Source: Tigriopus japonicus (Eukaryota > Arthropoda > Copepoda > Harpacticoida > Harpacticidae). From it: 64,000 bases of DNA. Below the pieces are notes generated by a model. The model was not told where the DNA came from. It was given only the letters and a program-made list of their open reading frames with translations, and searched no databases. Each line of letters starts with the position of its first letter. Positions within the stretch are counted from its first letter, which is position 1. A program made the translations under genes and the position numbers. Shown here piece by piece: positions 55,447 to 64,000 of the stretch. The DNA lies in contig CM021312.1 of the NCBI GenBank assembly GCA_010645155.1, positions 1,237,745 to 1,301,744 of the forward strand, read 5' to 3'.

Positions 55447-56010
55447 CCAGCTACATGCTCGCACTCGAGTCAAGTCATGAGTGACGAGAAAAGCGAAACA
55501 AAAAGTGGATGATGAACTTCTCTACCTAAAAACTAGCAGATCTGACTAGCTCCCCATTAAAACTAAGCGAATCAAAGGATGTAGCCGTAAGCCCCTGTCT
55601 GTGTGTCTACCCGGCCCAAGAACCATCAACTACATTTCACAATCGGCTGGTATTGTGATAGGACAAGACGAATTGCTCAAGAAAATTGTGTCCGCAAAAT
55701 AACAATTTTTGATTTTGAAGTCAACGATACCCCTAATACATACTAGAAGCAGTACTGTTGGCGACCTGAAAAGCAGACTCAGATCACACAGATCGTAGTC
55801 CATTACTATCATTGAAAACCATCCAAACCCGCTCTATTTTGTTACCAGAGAAAATCGATGACGATGACCTGGTTGATCCAAGTTAAATGAGTCAAAAAAA
55901 GCAGATCTTCTCTTATTTATTGAACTTTTTTGTATTCACCCAATCCCACAAGTTATTGTACTTGTGTACGCTGTTGTTATTGTACCTATTTTGATGGGGA
56001 GAATGATATC

Positions 56011-56016
56011 AATAAA
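56011..56016 (+). terminator. Candidate poly(A) signal of the cysteine-rich gene
   Basis: AATAAA about 1.1 kb after the stop. No closer canonical AATAAA was noticed, implying a long 3' UTR. Confidence 0.4.
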
Positions 56017-56449
56017 CCAGTAAAGATGAGCCTTATCTTTATTTCTTAGAGGCAAAGAGAAAATTAAAGAAGCAAAACGGGAATTTCAACTGAAAATCTG
56101 TCGGGAGAATCAAGCTTCAACCATCGGAACCTACACGAACACTACCCCACTATTTCCCAACGAAACGCCGGGATTCATCGAGATTGCAAAGATTCCCCTG
56201 CTGAGTTTATATTCTGTAGCTAATTGATGTGCACACATACTAGAGTTAGAACTACGTAGTAGCTAGATGAAATGAGGTGATAATTCGATTCTTGACCCTT
56301 GACTTGCAAGCAGATCACCCCCTATATCCTTACTTCATTTTACTATTAAAAAAGAATGTGGGCTTGGTAACGATAATGGATAGCAAAGATAAGGGGCAAG
56401 AACATGACAAACACATGTAGACCTTCGTCAATAGGGCAGTACTGGTTGT

Positions 56450-57538
56450 TCAAACCGAGAAACAAGTCGAGCAATTGTAAGATTCGCAAGATCGATTGTC
56501 GTTTCGACTTGCGCGAATGAATTCTTGCGTGAAACCGTCTAGTCTCTTTGGCATTAATTTGGTCACGATGTCCGTAATGAGGGTTCTTTGGTCCGAGCGC
56601 TTCGTTTCTCGCCCAAAAATGCAAGCAATCTTGGTCATACAATCAGGGTGGGTCTCGATCATGGCCAACATGACAATGGCATCCTTTAATCGTTGACCGT
56701 AGTCAGGCAGGGTATTTGATAGGGGAAAATCCTCGTTGTCATCTTCGAGAATAAAGTTGTCCTCGACGTGGCGACGTTGACGTTGTTGATTGTGGTTGGG
56801 TCTTTGGAAATCGATGGGAAGCTTCCACAGCAGAGGTACTTCCTCCTTGGAGGTGGCATTCACGGATTTCAAGTTCAAGAACACTGAACTGACGGTAAGG
56901 GCCAAGAAAGCAGCCACAGTTGCAGGCAAGACTGCCCTAGCCAATTTGGCATTATCATCCAACTCATTCTGGCCATTAGGACCATTAAATGCATTGGTGA
57001 CAACTTGTTGAATGCTGTCAAAGGTTTTATCTTGCAAAACATTATTGTCATCAAAGCCAGCAGGAGTTGGGTACGCACGATAATAGGCATTCTCGGGGCC
57101 TTCGTACTCATATGGAAAACCTGGTTGAGCGTACAAGTTTGGATCTGAATTGGCCAAAGCATAGTTGTATTGTGGAACTGTCTGAACTTGTGGAACTTGT
57201 TGCTGAGACGATTCTACACCCCAGAGCTCTTGTTTGTATGGGGTGTATTGGTATGAAGAGTAAACTGGCGGGGGAGTACTGGTGGTTGATCCAAAAACTG
57301 AATGGAGAATAAATCGGGCATCTCGGGGACGATCGAGATTGCTTGAGGCCACATAATCGTCTCCATCAACTTCAGAAAGATCGGAGCGTGAATTATCCAC
57401 AATTGTTTCATCATTGGCAGCTCCTTCCAAAGGCTGTTGTTTTTTTAATCGTTTCACTAGTCTTCGCTTCTTTTCTGCCGATATTTCTTCTAGCAAGCAG
57501 AGGCACACGACAAATAAAATCACATGTTTGAAATTCAT
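56450..57538 (-). CDS. Unrecognised signal-peptide / membrane protein, 362 aa
   Basis: Single-exon gene starting MNFKHVILFVVCLCLLEEIS, a good signal peptide (cleavage about residue 21), then a basic KKRR stretch. Residues 85-165 are rich in Tyr, Pro and Gln (YSSYQYTPYKQ; YEYEGPENAYYRAYP). A hydrophobic segment follows at about 200-223 (RAVLPATVAAFLALTVSSVF), then a basic RQRR site (253-256). The C-terminus has five Cys (300, 306, 351, 356, 359; DCMTKIACIFG and CESYNCSTC). The arrangement vaguely recalls arthropod extracellular proteins with a C-terminal paired-Cys helix domain such as the DM4/12 type, but I cannot assign it. It could be type I membrane or, after cleavage at RQRR, partly released. 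The ORF is far longer than chance and has consistent composition. Confidence 0.75.
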   Translation of the reverse strand: MNFKHVILFVVCLCLLEEISAEKKRRLVKRLKKQQPLEGAANDETIVDNSRSDLSEVDGDDYVASSNLDRPRDARFILHSVFGSTTSTPPPVYSSYQYTPYKQELWGVESSQQQVPQVQTVPQYNYALANSDPNLYAQPGFPYEYEGPENAYYRAYPTPAGFDDNNVLQDKTFDSIQQVVTNAFNGPNGQNELDDNAKLARAVLPATVAAFLALTVSSVFLNLKSVNATSKEEVPLLWKLPIDFQRPNHNQQRQRRHVEDNFILEDDNEDFPLSNTLPDYGQRLKDAIVMLAMIETHPDCMTKIACIFGRETKRSDQRTLITDIVTKLMPKRLDGFTQEFIRASRNDNRSCESYNCSTCFSV

Positions 57539-59678
57539 GGTGATTTTTTTAAAAGAAAAACCCTAGATTAGAAGTGTTTTCTTTGAAATCCTACGAAGAA
57601 CTAACGTCTCTTGCCCAGATGAATTTCTATTTATCTCGTTATTGTAGGAACCTCCCAAGGTGTAGGTGTGTGTGTCTAAATTGTTACCGTATTGCTGTAG
57701 ATGTATGTAGTTGTGGCTGTTGTTCCTCTTCATCATGTTCAATCTCAGACCTGCAACGGCCATGACATCGACATTGAAGGTTAAATGCATATCATTTGGA
57801 GAACAACTCCCATCACTTGCTAACTTAGTTTTTACCTCCGTAAGTAAGCAACTCCAGATAAGGAGACGACACTTTTCTGCTCCTGTTTGGAAGTAATTGT
57901 TGGTGAGGAAAGCTGGAATGCTGAAAATCTCAAAGCCTGAGTTCCGCCTCAGTAGAAACAAAGATTTAATAATTGGTTATAACTCAATTTCCAAAATTAT
58001 TTTCTTAAAAAGCCGCTCCTTTCTTCTGGCTGGAACACGTTGCAATAAAGTATCCAAGCAGTTTACAAACTCTATTCCACAAGTGCTCATTAACAACATA
58101 CCAAACCATTTTATTAGTTGAGTCTTCCAGTCATTTGGCCCGGAGAGGAAAAGGAGGTAGGTTTATCAAGATGTAGTACGGTAGATTGAGCCCGTCGCGA
58201 CGACAAAAATAATCTTTGTGCAGTAAGCCATCATAAGAGTTGGTTCTACCCCGCCCAGTTGGCGTTTAACCCGAAAACGCGTGCGGTTCATTGTGTTATC
58301 TCTGCCTTTGCTTCAAGACAAGAAAAAGTTAAGCCTTAAATGTTGACACATTTTCACCCCAAAAGAAACTTTAAAAAAAATTACGAGACCTATTTGAAGA
58401 CCATTCAATTAAGTGTGTTTCCACGGTTGGCCTTCAAAAGACTAGTATATTGACATTCAAGTTCTTCAGCAAGTTAGTTGAGCTAAGAATGGCTAAACAA
58501 CGAGTGAGTAGCAATGGTTGAGCCCAGGTTGGCCTAGCCTTGTGAGCCAAGCTTCGAAAAACTTCTTTGATGTTAGAAACAGGCCCAATATATATTTTTC
58601 AAATTAGTTAAGCATACTCTTGTTTATGTCTTTCCTTTCATTAGTCTTGGAGCAAAGTTTCTTGGTGAGACAGTCGATCTTTCTTGTTCCATTGAGTCAT
58701 GTTATTGTTATCCAGAATTTAGGAATCGACCAATCCAAAAAGGTTAATAGAAAGTGAATTATGCCAAAAAAAACGAAGCCATTCTCTTAAAACAGGAGAA
58801 CTAAATTGATATTGATAGAAAAAGTGACCTCCTCAGTCACAGCAAAACAATTAAAAGCGTGATTAACATTTTTAGGCCCCCATTTATAGACCCCTGCTCG
58901 ACATGTTCGAGATTTGGTTGATGTTAAAAATAATCGAATGACGTTTATGAAACTAGTTGTGTCATACTTCACGCCTGACTGATCTGTAGTTCTGAAGATC
59001 TTTTCAGTTTCTCTCAGGTGCCTCTTTTGGATTTGGCTGTTAAAAATCATCCATCGAGAGTAGAGGGTGTAAAGAGGCATTTATTGATGCTCCCTTTCAA
59101 ATCTCACTTATGTTTACAATTTATAGAGGTGCTCAATCCTTGCCGCTTTGATGGATAAAATGAAAAAAACGTTCCACGTGATTCCGTCAGATTCTGTATT
59201 CCGTCTACGTTGACGATTCACGACTTGGCCATGGGCCCCGGTTTTAATGGGATCTCATTTATTGGCTGGATGTGTTTTGTTGACTCAGTCAAGGTTGCAC
59301 GGGTATGCAAGAAAAATAAAGATTTTCCGATGAGATCTAGCCCCACCCGATTATATGTACGATGTCGCACCAAGTACTCGTACATCCAGCGAGTTAGTTG
59401 GATGTTGTACGTACGCACACACACACGCAATGGTGTTAAATGGTTTCACATAAGGCGAGGCACCAGATATTAGACAACGTAATGAATACGTCTCAAGGAG
59501 AAAAAAGGTTCGCACCAAGGACAAGCGTAAAAAAATACACTTGAAAACGATTATATTTCTTAGAAAAGGTGGTTAAGGGCAGAGACAAAAAGAGACGAAC
59601 GGGTGACAGTGAGAGAAAAAAGTGATGAAGTGGTTGATAAGAAAACCAGATCTCCCACCAACTTTTAACAGTGAAAGT
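57539..59678. other. Intergenic DNA, nothing recognised
   Basis: Short overlapping ORFs only. A minus-strand ORF at 59080-58787 (97 codons) has no motif I know. A small CA run lies near 59410. Confidence 0.4.
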
Positions 59679-60420
59679 CTACAAACCTCCTCGCTTGAAG
59701 GTGTCGAGAAATCTTTTGCATTTGGGACATGTGTGGGTCACATCCAGGAGGTCGGAGATACAGCACGGCAAAAAAGCGCAAGGCCAACATCTACCACGCA
59801 AAAATTGAAACGACCCATTAGTGATTGAACCACTTTGTCCGAAGTGTTCCAATCTTGATCTCACCCAATAATGCACAAACTGGCGGAAAGAGCATATGCA
59901 AAGCATCCAACTTCTCGACTCGTCACCGACACAATCACTTGATGACAATAGGGGCAAGTCATGTGAACGGGATCCTCACCTAAATTCAGTTTACTACACC
60001 TTGCTGGTAGTTGAGAAAGGGCTCGAGACGGACCTGGAAAGATATTTTGAACGAGACTGAACGATAGCATGGCAACAAGACTGGGATTGTCGTTTTTTAA
60101 TTACTTATTTCTTCGTATTGAAGACTGGAATACGGCGAATTGAATTGGCTCTGCTGAGGGAAATGATAGAGCCAAGTGGGACCACCTGAATCAACAAAGC
60201 AAGATGAGCGCGATGACAATCAATTAATTATGATGAGCCGGGAAAAGCAAGATTCCATCAAGTTCAATGCCAATAATTGCGCAACAGGATTGTAAGATGA
60301 GCTCAACAAAGGATATGTCTTACCCGAGCCACCAGTGCCAAAGCTATTTCGACGGGAGGGTGGATTAGGATGGCCTTTGATTGACTCATTGTAAGAAGGG
60401 GGTGGACCACTTTGAACCAT
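59679..60420 (-). CDS. LITAF: LITAF-domain protein (endosomal membrane, zinc-binding)
   Basis: Small monotopic membrane protein of late endosomes and lysosomes, related to LITAF/SIMPLE and CDIP. CDS on the minus strand: 60420-60324, 60033-59865 and 59790-59679 (TAG), GT-AG introns, 125 aa. The N-terminus has the PPPSYNE motif (residues 6-12), the usual binding site for ESCRT/NEDD4-type partners. The LITAF domain starts with CPYC and ends with HTCPKC, the two zinc-binding halves, and between them runs the hydrophobic stretch CFAYALSASLCIIGCWPCAF that inserts into the membrane. The protein ends FKRGGL, close to the family's YKR ending. A longer start at 60459 (13 residues more) is possible; 60420 was chosen because the family normally begins near the PPSY motif. 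Confidence 0.9.
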
Positions 60421-61155
60421 CTCAGATTGGAGACGAGAACGAAGCAACAAGACTCTCAACGATGTTCATCAAAGCTGGCTGGCTAACTGTTTGCTCCCTG
60501 GTGAAAAAACAGTTGTGACTAACGTCAATGCACGAGATTGGCGACTGCTGCTTTTGGAAGTTGGGCTCGTTCGGAGAAGGGCTAGTAGACGCTTTCTCGA
60601 AGATGACTCTCACACTTGTCAATCCGTCGACCTAAAGGAACATTCCTCGTTGTCCCTTGAAAAGGTCGAAAGGACTGACGAACGACAGCATTTTTGTAAT
60701 CTTTCGTGTTGATTTACTTTTCCAAGGATATCTTATGGGGGATTGGAAATGACTTTGGGTGAAGCTAAGGCACTTTCTACTGGATGAATTTGAAAACGTT
60801 AATGTAGTCGAAGATGTTCCGTTGTGGTTCTAAATCATGTTTTGCGACAGAAAAATTGTGAGTTCTTCATGTGATACCTTAGCTAGTCTCATTTAATTAG
60901 ATTTCAAGAAGGCTGTAATTTATAAAGTAAAATATCTGAAATTTTGGACTGAGGCGATCGCAAAGAAGAAGGAAAATGAACATATGTATGTACCACGGTA
61001 GTCCATAACAACAATGAAATATCAACTTACGGTAGAATCTCTTCCCCCGAAGACATATGTTTGAAAGAAAAAAGCGGCCCATCTTCGCCCCTGTCCACCC
61101 TTGCCTTGAGCTATGGGTCTTTCTGATGTAACATTGCTTAGTGGGCTAGAACACC
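60421..61155. other. Upstream flank of the LITAF gene
   Basis: No gene was recognised. A 66-codon minus-strand ORF at 60622-60422 overlaps the presumed 5' leader and is probably incidental. Confidence 0.4.
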
Positions 61156-61408
61156 TTTTTTTTTAATAATAATGTTTATTGCGAGATTGATCGTCTCATT
61201 GGATACACTATGATATATACAATATATACAATTAATATATATGTGTTGGAGTCGTGTGGGGGCCCATTCTGGGTTCAGGAGGCGCCGTTCGAGGCGTATT
61301 ATCCACTAGACAGAGGGGTGGGGTGGGGGGGGGAGACCTGGGATTGAACCCATGAACCCTAGCACAGCTCGGTCGCGCGTTAATCAACTGCGCTACAACC
61401 ATCTCCCC
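61156..61408 (-). mobile_element. tRNA-derived SINE-like repeat (minus strand)
   Basis: The head at 61408 reads GGGGAGATGG on the minus strand, with an A-box-like region (about 61389-61400) and a B box GGTTCAATCCC (61350-61340). GGGGAGA at the head can pair with TCTCCCC just after the B box, as in a tRNA acceptor stem. The tail runs through GC-rich and then AT-rich sequence to an A-rich end (plus-strand T run near 61158). The T-loop is one base short, so a functional tRNA is unlikely. Confidence 0.6.
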
Positions 61409-62178
61409 TTTTTATGGAGACTTACTGAAGTTTACATCCAGTCCTATTTAACTTTCGAAGATTGTCAAAACTCCAAAAACACATGCCCAATTTTGGTACT
61501 TGCTTCATCCCTTTGTCATGAGCACCGAATAATAATTAACTAAAGAGCTAGTTCAGATTATATTGAAATCTCCGCTTTATAGGTAGAATACTTCTGAGGC
61601 GAATCTGCTCTGATCAGATTCATTGAAAACGACCAAACAATCTTTAATTGTTTTAGGTAAACTGAAATTATAGTCAGATTTTGGAGTTTGAGCGGTAAGC
61701 CAAGTCCATTTTCTTACCTACCTTTGGTAAAAGCTTCACCACACACTTTCATATCATACCATCATTTTTATATAAGAAAAATTCGAAAAACTGTGTAAAG
61801 CCAATTTTGGACCACACTGTACATTACATACACTTACGATGATTACTTGACTGACCTGTATGAACGCAGTATTTTTTTCACTCTCATCTTCTGCTTATTA
61901 ACCCTCTGTAGGCTGTATATCAGAAAATGATTGCAAAGGTATAATTTTGATGTATTTAGAATCATCACAAAAGCAGTACATAATGTGAAGAGCGATTGCG
62001 TTCCGTCTCTTTGTTCAGTCTTCTTAATTTCTCATCTGTTTATGTTACTCGGAAAATAGCCATAACCCATCGCATATCTAAAATTATGTTACATGTACCA
62101 AAAAGATTCAGAGCCCCAACCAAGACCGTTTTTGCTTTAGCAAAAATATGTAGCGCAACGTTTAGAGCAAAATAGATA
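61409..62178. other. Intergenic DNA, nothing recognised
   Basis: AT-rich, no ORF or repeat noticed. Confidence 0.4.
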
Positions 62179-62186
62179 CACTAGAG

Positions 62187-62430
62187 CAGGAGTCGGCAAC
62201 CGGTGGGCCGCGGCCCTCATGTGGGCCCAAGGGTGGTCGTTGGTGGGCCTAGGAACTATAAGGAAAGTCCAAAATAGTGGGCCCGCGAGCCATCCATAGT
62301 ACTGCGCTCGTGGGCCCAAAGCTCTTTGTTAGTTAATATGTGGGCCCCTGGACTTTCAAACGTCTGTGAGCCCTTGACAGCACGCAGTCAAATTGGTGGG
62401 CCTTGGCCTAAAAACGGTTGCCGACCCCTG
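62187..62430. mobile_element. 244-bp hAT-type MITE
   Basis: The left end is CAGGAGTCGGCAACCG; the right end is the reverse complement of CAGGGGTCGGCAACCG. It is flanked by the perfect 8-bp duplication CACTAGAG (62179-62186 and 62431-62438). The interior is rich in GGGCC. The CAGGGGTCGGCAACC-type end and the 8-bp duplication are characteristic of hAT elements. Confidence 0.92.
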
Positions 62431-62543
62431 CACTAGAGTTGCCGATCCCTTCACTAGAGTTGCCGACCCCTGCACTAGAGTTGCCGACCCCTGCACTAGA
62501 GTTGCTGACCCCTGCACTAGAGTTGCCGACCCCTGCACTAGAG
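62431..62543 (+). repeat. 21-bp tandem array built from target duplication + MITE terminus
   Basis: Five 21-bp units (62431-62535) plus a final CACTAGAG (62536-62543). Each unit is CACTAGAG (the target duplication of the adjacent MITE) followed by TTGCCGACCCCTG (its last 13 bp). All six copies of the 8-mer are exact. The 13-mer has changes in two units (TTGCCGATCCCTT, TTGCTGACCCCTG). Confidence 0.95.
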
Positions 62544-62555
62544 CAAGATGCACAT

Positions 62556-63145
62556 TAGTGATGTGCAGAGACGGGCGTTTCGTGCAAATAAGAGCATGCG
62601 CGTTAAATTGAATACATATTCACCTTCAAAGATATTGCTGAGCGTAAACAACTTCACCTCTTATGAAATCAAATCAGAACCTCACAATAGGCCTTGTCTT
62701 TGTTCCTGTTAACAGGACAGCTACGGGAGTACTTCTAATGTCACTCCAACTTGAATTCAATTGATTTCAAGTTGGATAGAATGAGCCGCGTCTGTGAACG
62801 TGGAATTTTATTCCATATAACGTCCATCGTCTTTTTAACACGAAATGCCCGTCCCTAGTGATGTGACTTGGGCAAGCTTTTTTTCGTGACATCGTACACT
62901 GGGGTCGCCAATTTACCTTTAGTGAAATGATATTCCCTTCTGCCTACCTATCTTCATAAACCAGTTTTTCATTAAGAAGCACTGAAACGCGCCCCTGACT
63001 TTTGTAACTTTGGATCAGGGTTGCAAATTAACCTCAAATTTGTGTTTGCTTGAGTTAGTTAGAAAAGCACAAAATCTCCAATAGGTGACCTTACCTTGCA
63101 ACCTCCCGTGAAAAAACTTGCCCAAGCCCAGATTTCACATCACTA
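62556..63145. mobile_element. hAT-type MITE, copy A (about 290 bp), split by another MITE
   Basis: Ends are TAGTGATGTGA at the left and its reverse complement at the right. Flanks are ATGCACAT (62548-62555) and ATCCACAT (63146-63153), a 7/8 target duplication. The left end was interrupted after TAGTGATGTG by the element at 62566-62857. The interior is closely similar to copy B at 63183-63936. Confidence 0.82.
62566..62857. mobile_element. 292-bp hAT-type MITE nested in copy A
   Basis: Left end CAGAGACGGGCGTTTCGTG; right end is the reverse complement of TAGGGACGGGCATTTCGTG. The perfect 8-bp duplication GTGATGTG (62558-62565 and 62858-62865) is cut out of the host element's terminus, which proves the order of insertion. 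Confidence 0.9.
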
Positions 63146-63182
63146 ATCCACATGAGAATGGTCGTAATTTGCTACTAGCCAC

Positions 63183-63936
63183 TAGTGATGTGACTTGGTG
63201 TATTGGGCAAGATTTTTTGCGCGAGGTCGTAAGGTAGTGTCGCCAATTGACCTTTGTGAAATCGTATTCCTCTTTGCTTACCAATCTTCAAAAACCTGTT
63301 TTTTCATCAAGGAGAACGGAACGGCGTCCCTAACTTTTGTGACTTCTGAACAGGGTTGCAAATGACACTCAAATTTGAGTTTGCTGATATAGCTGAGCAC
63401 AACACGAAATCTCCATTAGGTTAGAGCATTATAATAAAAGAGTACAGTCATAAAGTTCGCCATCTAGTGGATTTCATGCGGCAACAGCTTGCCGTTCCCA
63501 TGATACACATATTTTTGAAGATTGCAACGGTCATTCATCAGTTATGGACAAACTAAAGTGCCTCAAATGTTGACTGAGTGTTGTTAATGGACCTGTGGTG
63601 GTTTTTGGTTGAAATTATTAGTGAAATCCCTCTCAAAATGGCATGGAAATCTGACTATTATAAAGGTGATTTAAGCATGATTTATGTCAAAATTCATCAG
63701 AAAAACACTAAGGTATCATTTGGAGTTCAGCCATTAACATTTTAGGCACTTTAGTTTTCCAAAACTGATGAATGACCGTCGCAATCTTCAAAAATGTGAG
63801 TATCATGGGAACAGCGGGCTGTTGCCGCATGAAATCCACTAGATGGCGCACTTTATGACTGTACTCTGTTATTATAGTGCTCTACATTAGGTGACCCTAC
63901 CTTGCGACCTCGCGCAAAAAAGCTTGTCCAACACAC
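63183..63936. mobile_element. hAT-type MITE, copy B, split and truncated
   Basis: Begins TAGTGATGTGACTTGGTG like copy A and keeps the same interior order, but is interrupted by the MITE at 63422-63884. Its right end stops at ...AACACAC, where another element starts at 63937, so its own right terminus is missing or lies beyond the window. Confidence 0.8.
63422..63884. mobile_element. 463-bp hAT-type MITE nested in copy B
   Basis: Begins TAGAGCATTATAATAAAAG and ends with the near reverse complement, flanked by the perfect 8-bp duplication CATTAGGT (63414-63421 and 63885-63892). The arms, roughly 150 bp each, carry matching inverted sequence (CATCTAGTGGATTTCATGCG near the left end). The outer 24 bp match the 1.3-kb element at 2407-3681 at all but two positions. 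Confidence 0.93.
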
Positions 63937-64000
63937 CAGGGCTGCCAGATGGCGGTTTGGCCCGCCAGATTTTGGTGTTTCTGGCGGTTTGAGGCCTCGT
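63937..64000 (+). mobile_element. Start of a further hAT-like element, cut by the window edge
   Basis: CAGGGCTGCCAGAT replaces the expected end of copy B. A CAGGG start fits hAT ends, and the preceding 8 bp (CAACACAC) would be its target duplication, but the other end lies outside the window. CAGGGCTGCCAGAT also occurs inside the palindromic element near 3192, next to its centre. Confidence 0.5.

Larger units (their letters stand above)
54915..56449. other. 3' regions of two converging genes
   Basis: Between the stop of the cysteine-rich gene (+) and the stop of the minus-strand gene. It has a trinucleotide ATC/GTC run (55406-55446). AATAAA at 56011-56016 (+) and TTTATT at 56038-56043 (AATAAA on the minus strand) lie 21 bp apart, so the two transcripts may end back to back or overlap slightly. 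No gene was seen. Confidence 0.55.

Noticed and set aside
61330..61408. Functional tRNA gene on the minus strand
   Set aside because: The acceptor stem can pair, but the T-loop is one base short and the anticodon arm does not form; part of a SINE-like repeat.
62356..62553. Minus-strand ORF with LVQGSAT repeats; also considered as a CRISPR-like array
   Set aside because: It is the 21-bp TSD+terminus array translated. There are no spacers between units and the host is animal DNA.

Overview
The window is animal nuclear DNA, most likely from a crustacean and plausibly a copepod. The evidence is spliced genes with GT-AG introns (many of 60-80 nt, some above 1 kb), a dystrophin C-terminus, a vasa helicase with CCHC zinc knuckles, a pickpocket-like DEG/ENaC channel, a LITAF-like protein, tRNA-derived SINE-like repeats and many hAT-type MITEs. 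The species assignment is inference. Nothing prokaryotic or organellar was seen.

Layout. 1-1362 (+): last three coding exons of a dystrophin-family gene, cut by the window edge. 2407-3681: a 1.3 kb foldback MITE with an 8-bp target duplication. 4121-4945: a SINE-like repeat and a direct repeat. 5167-8113 (-): a complete five-exon vasa gene. 8.1-14.8 kb: a repeat-rich block holding a dead non-LTR retrotransposon split by a palindromic MITE, a 31-bp tandem repeat and another foldback. 14839-20978 (+): a two-exon DEG/ENaC channel with a 3.6 kb intron. 21.0-50.9 kb: about 30 kb with no gene I can defend, only microsatellites and one weak TATA-associated ORF. 50932-54914 (+): an eight-exon gene (first coding exon not found) for a secreted cysteine-rich repeat protein. 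56450-57538 (-): a single-exon gene for an unrecognised signal-peptide/membrane protein. 59679-60420 (-): a three-exon LITAF-like gene. 61.1-64.0 kb: a SINE-like repeat and a nested pile of hAT-type MITEs.

The genes do not form one pathway. Dystrophin anchors the membrane-cytoskeleton complex, Vasa works in germline RNA control, the DEG/ENaC protein is a cation channel, and LITAF acts at endosomal membranes. The two least ordinary items are (a) the cysteine-rich protein, which is two related modules fused together, each with a Tyr-Gly-Ser-Pro header followed by cysteines mostly eight residues apart, and (b) the 3' MITE cluster, where one element's terminal 13 bp plus its 8-bp target duplication is amplified as a perfectly phased 21-bp tandem array.
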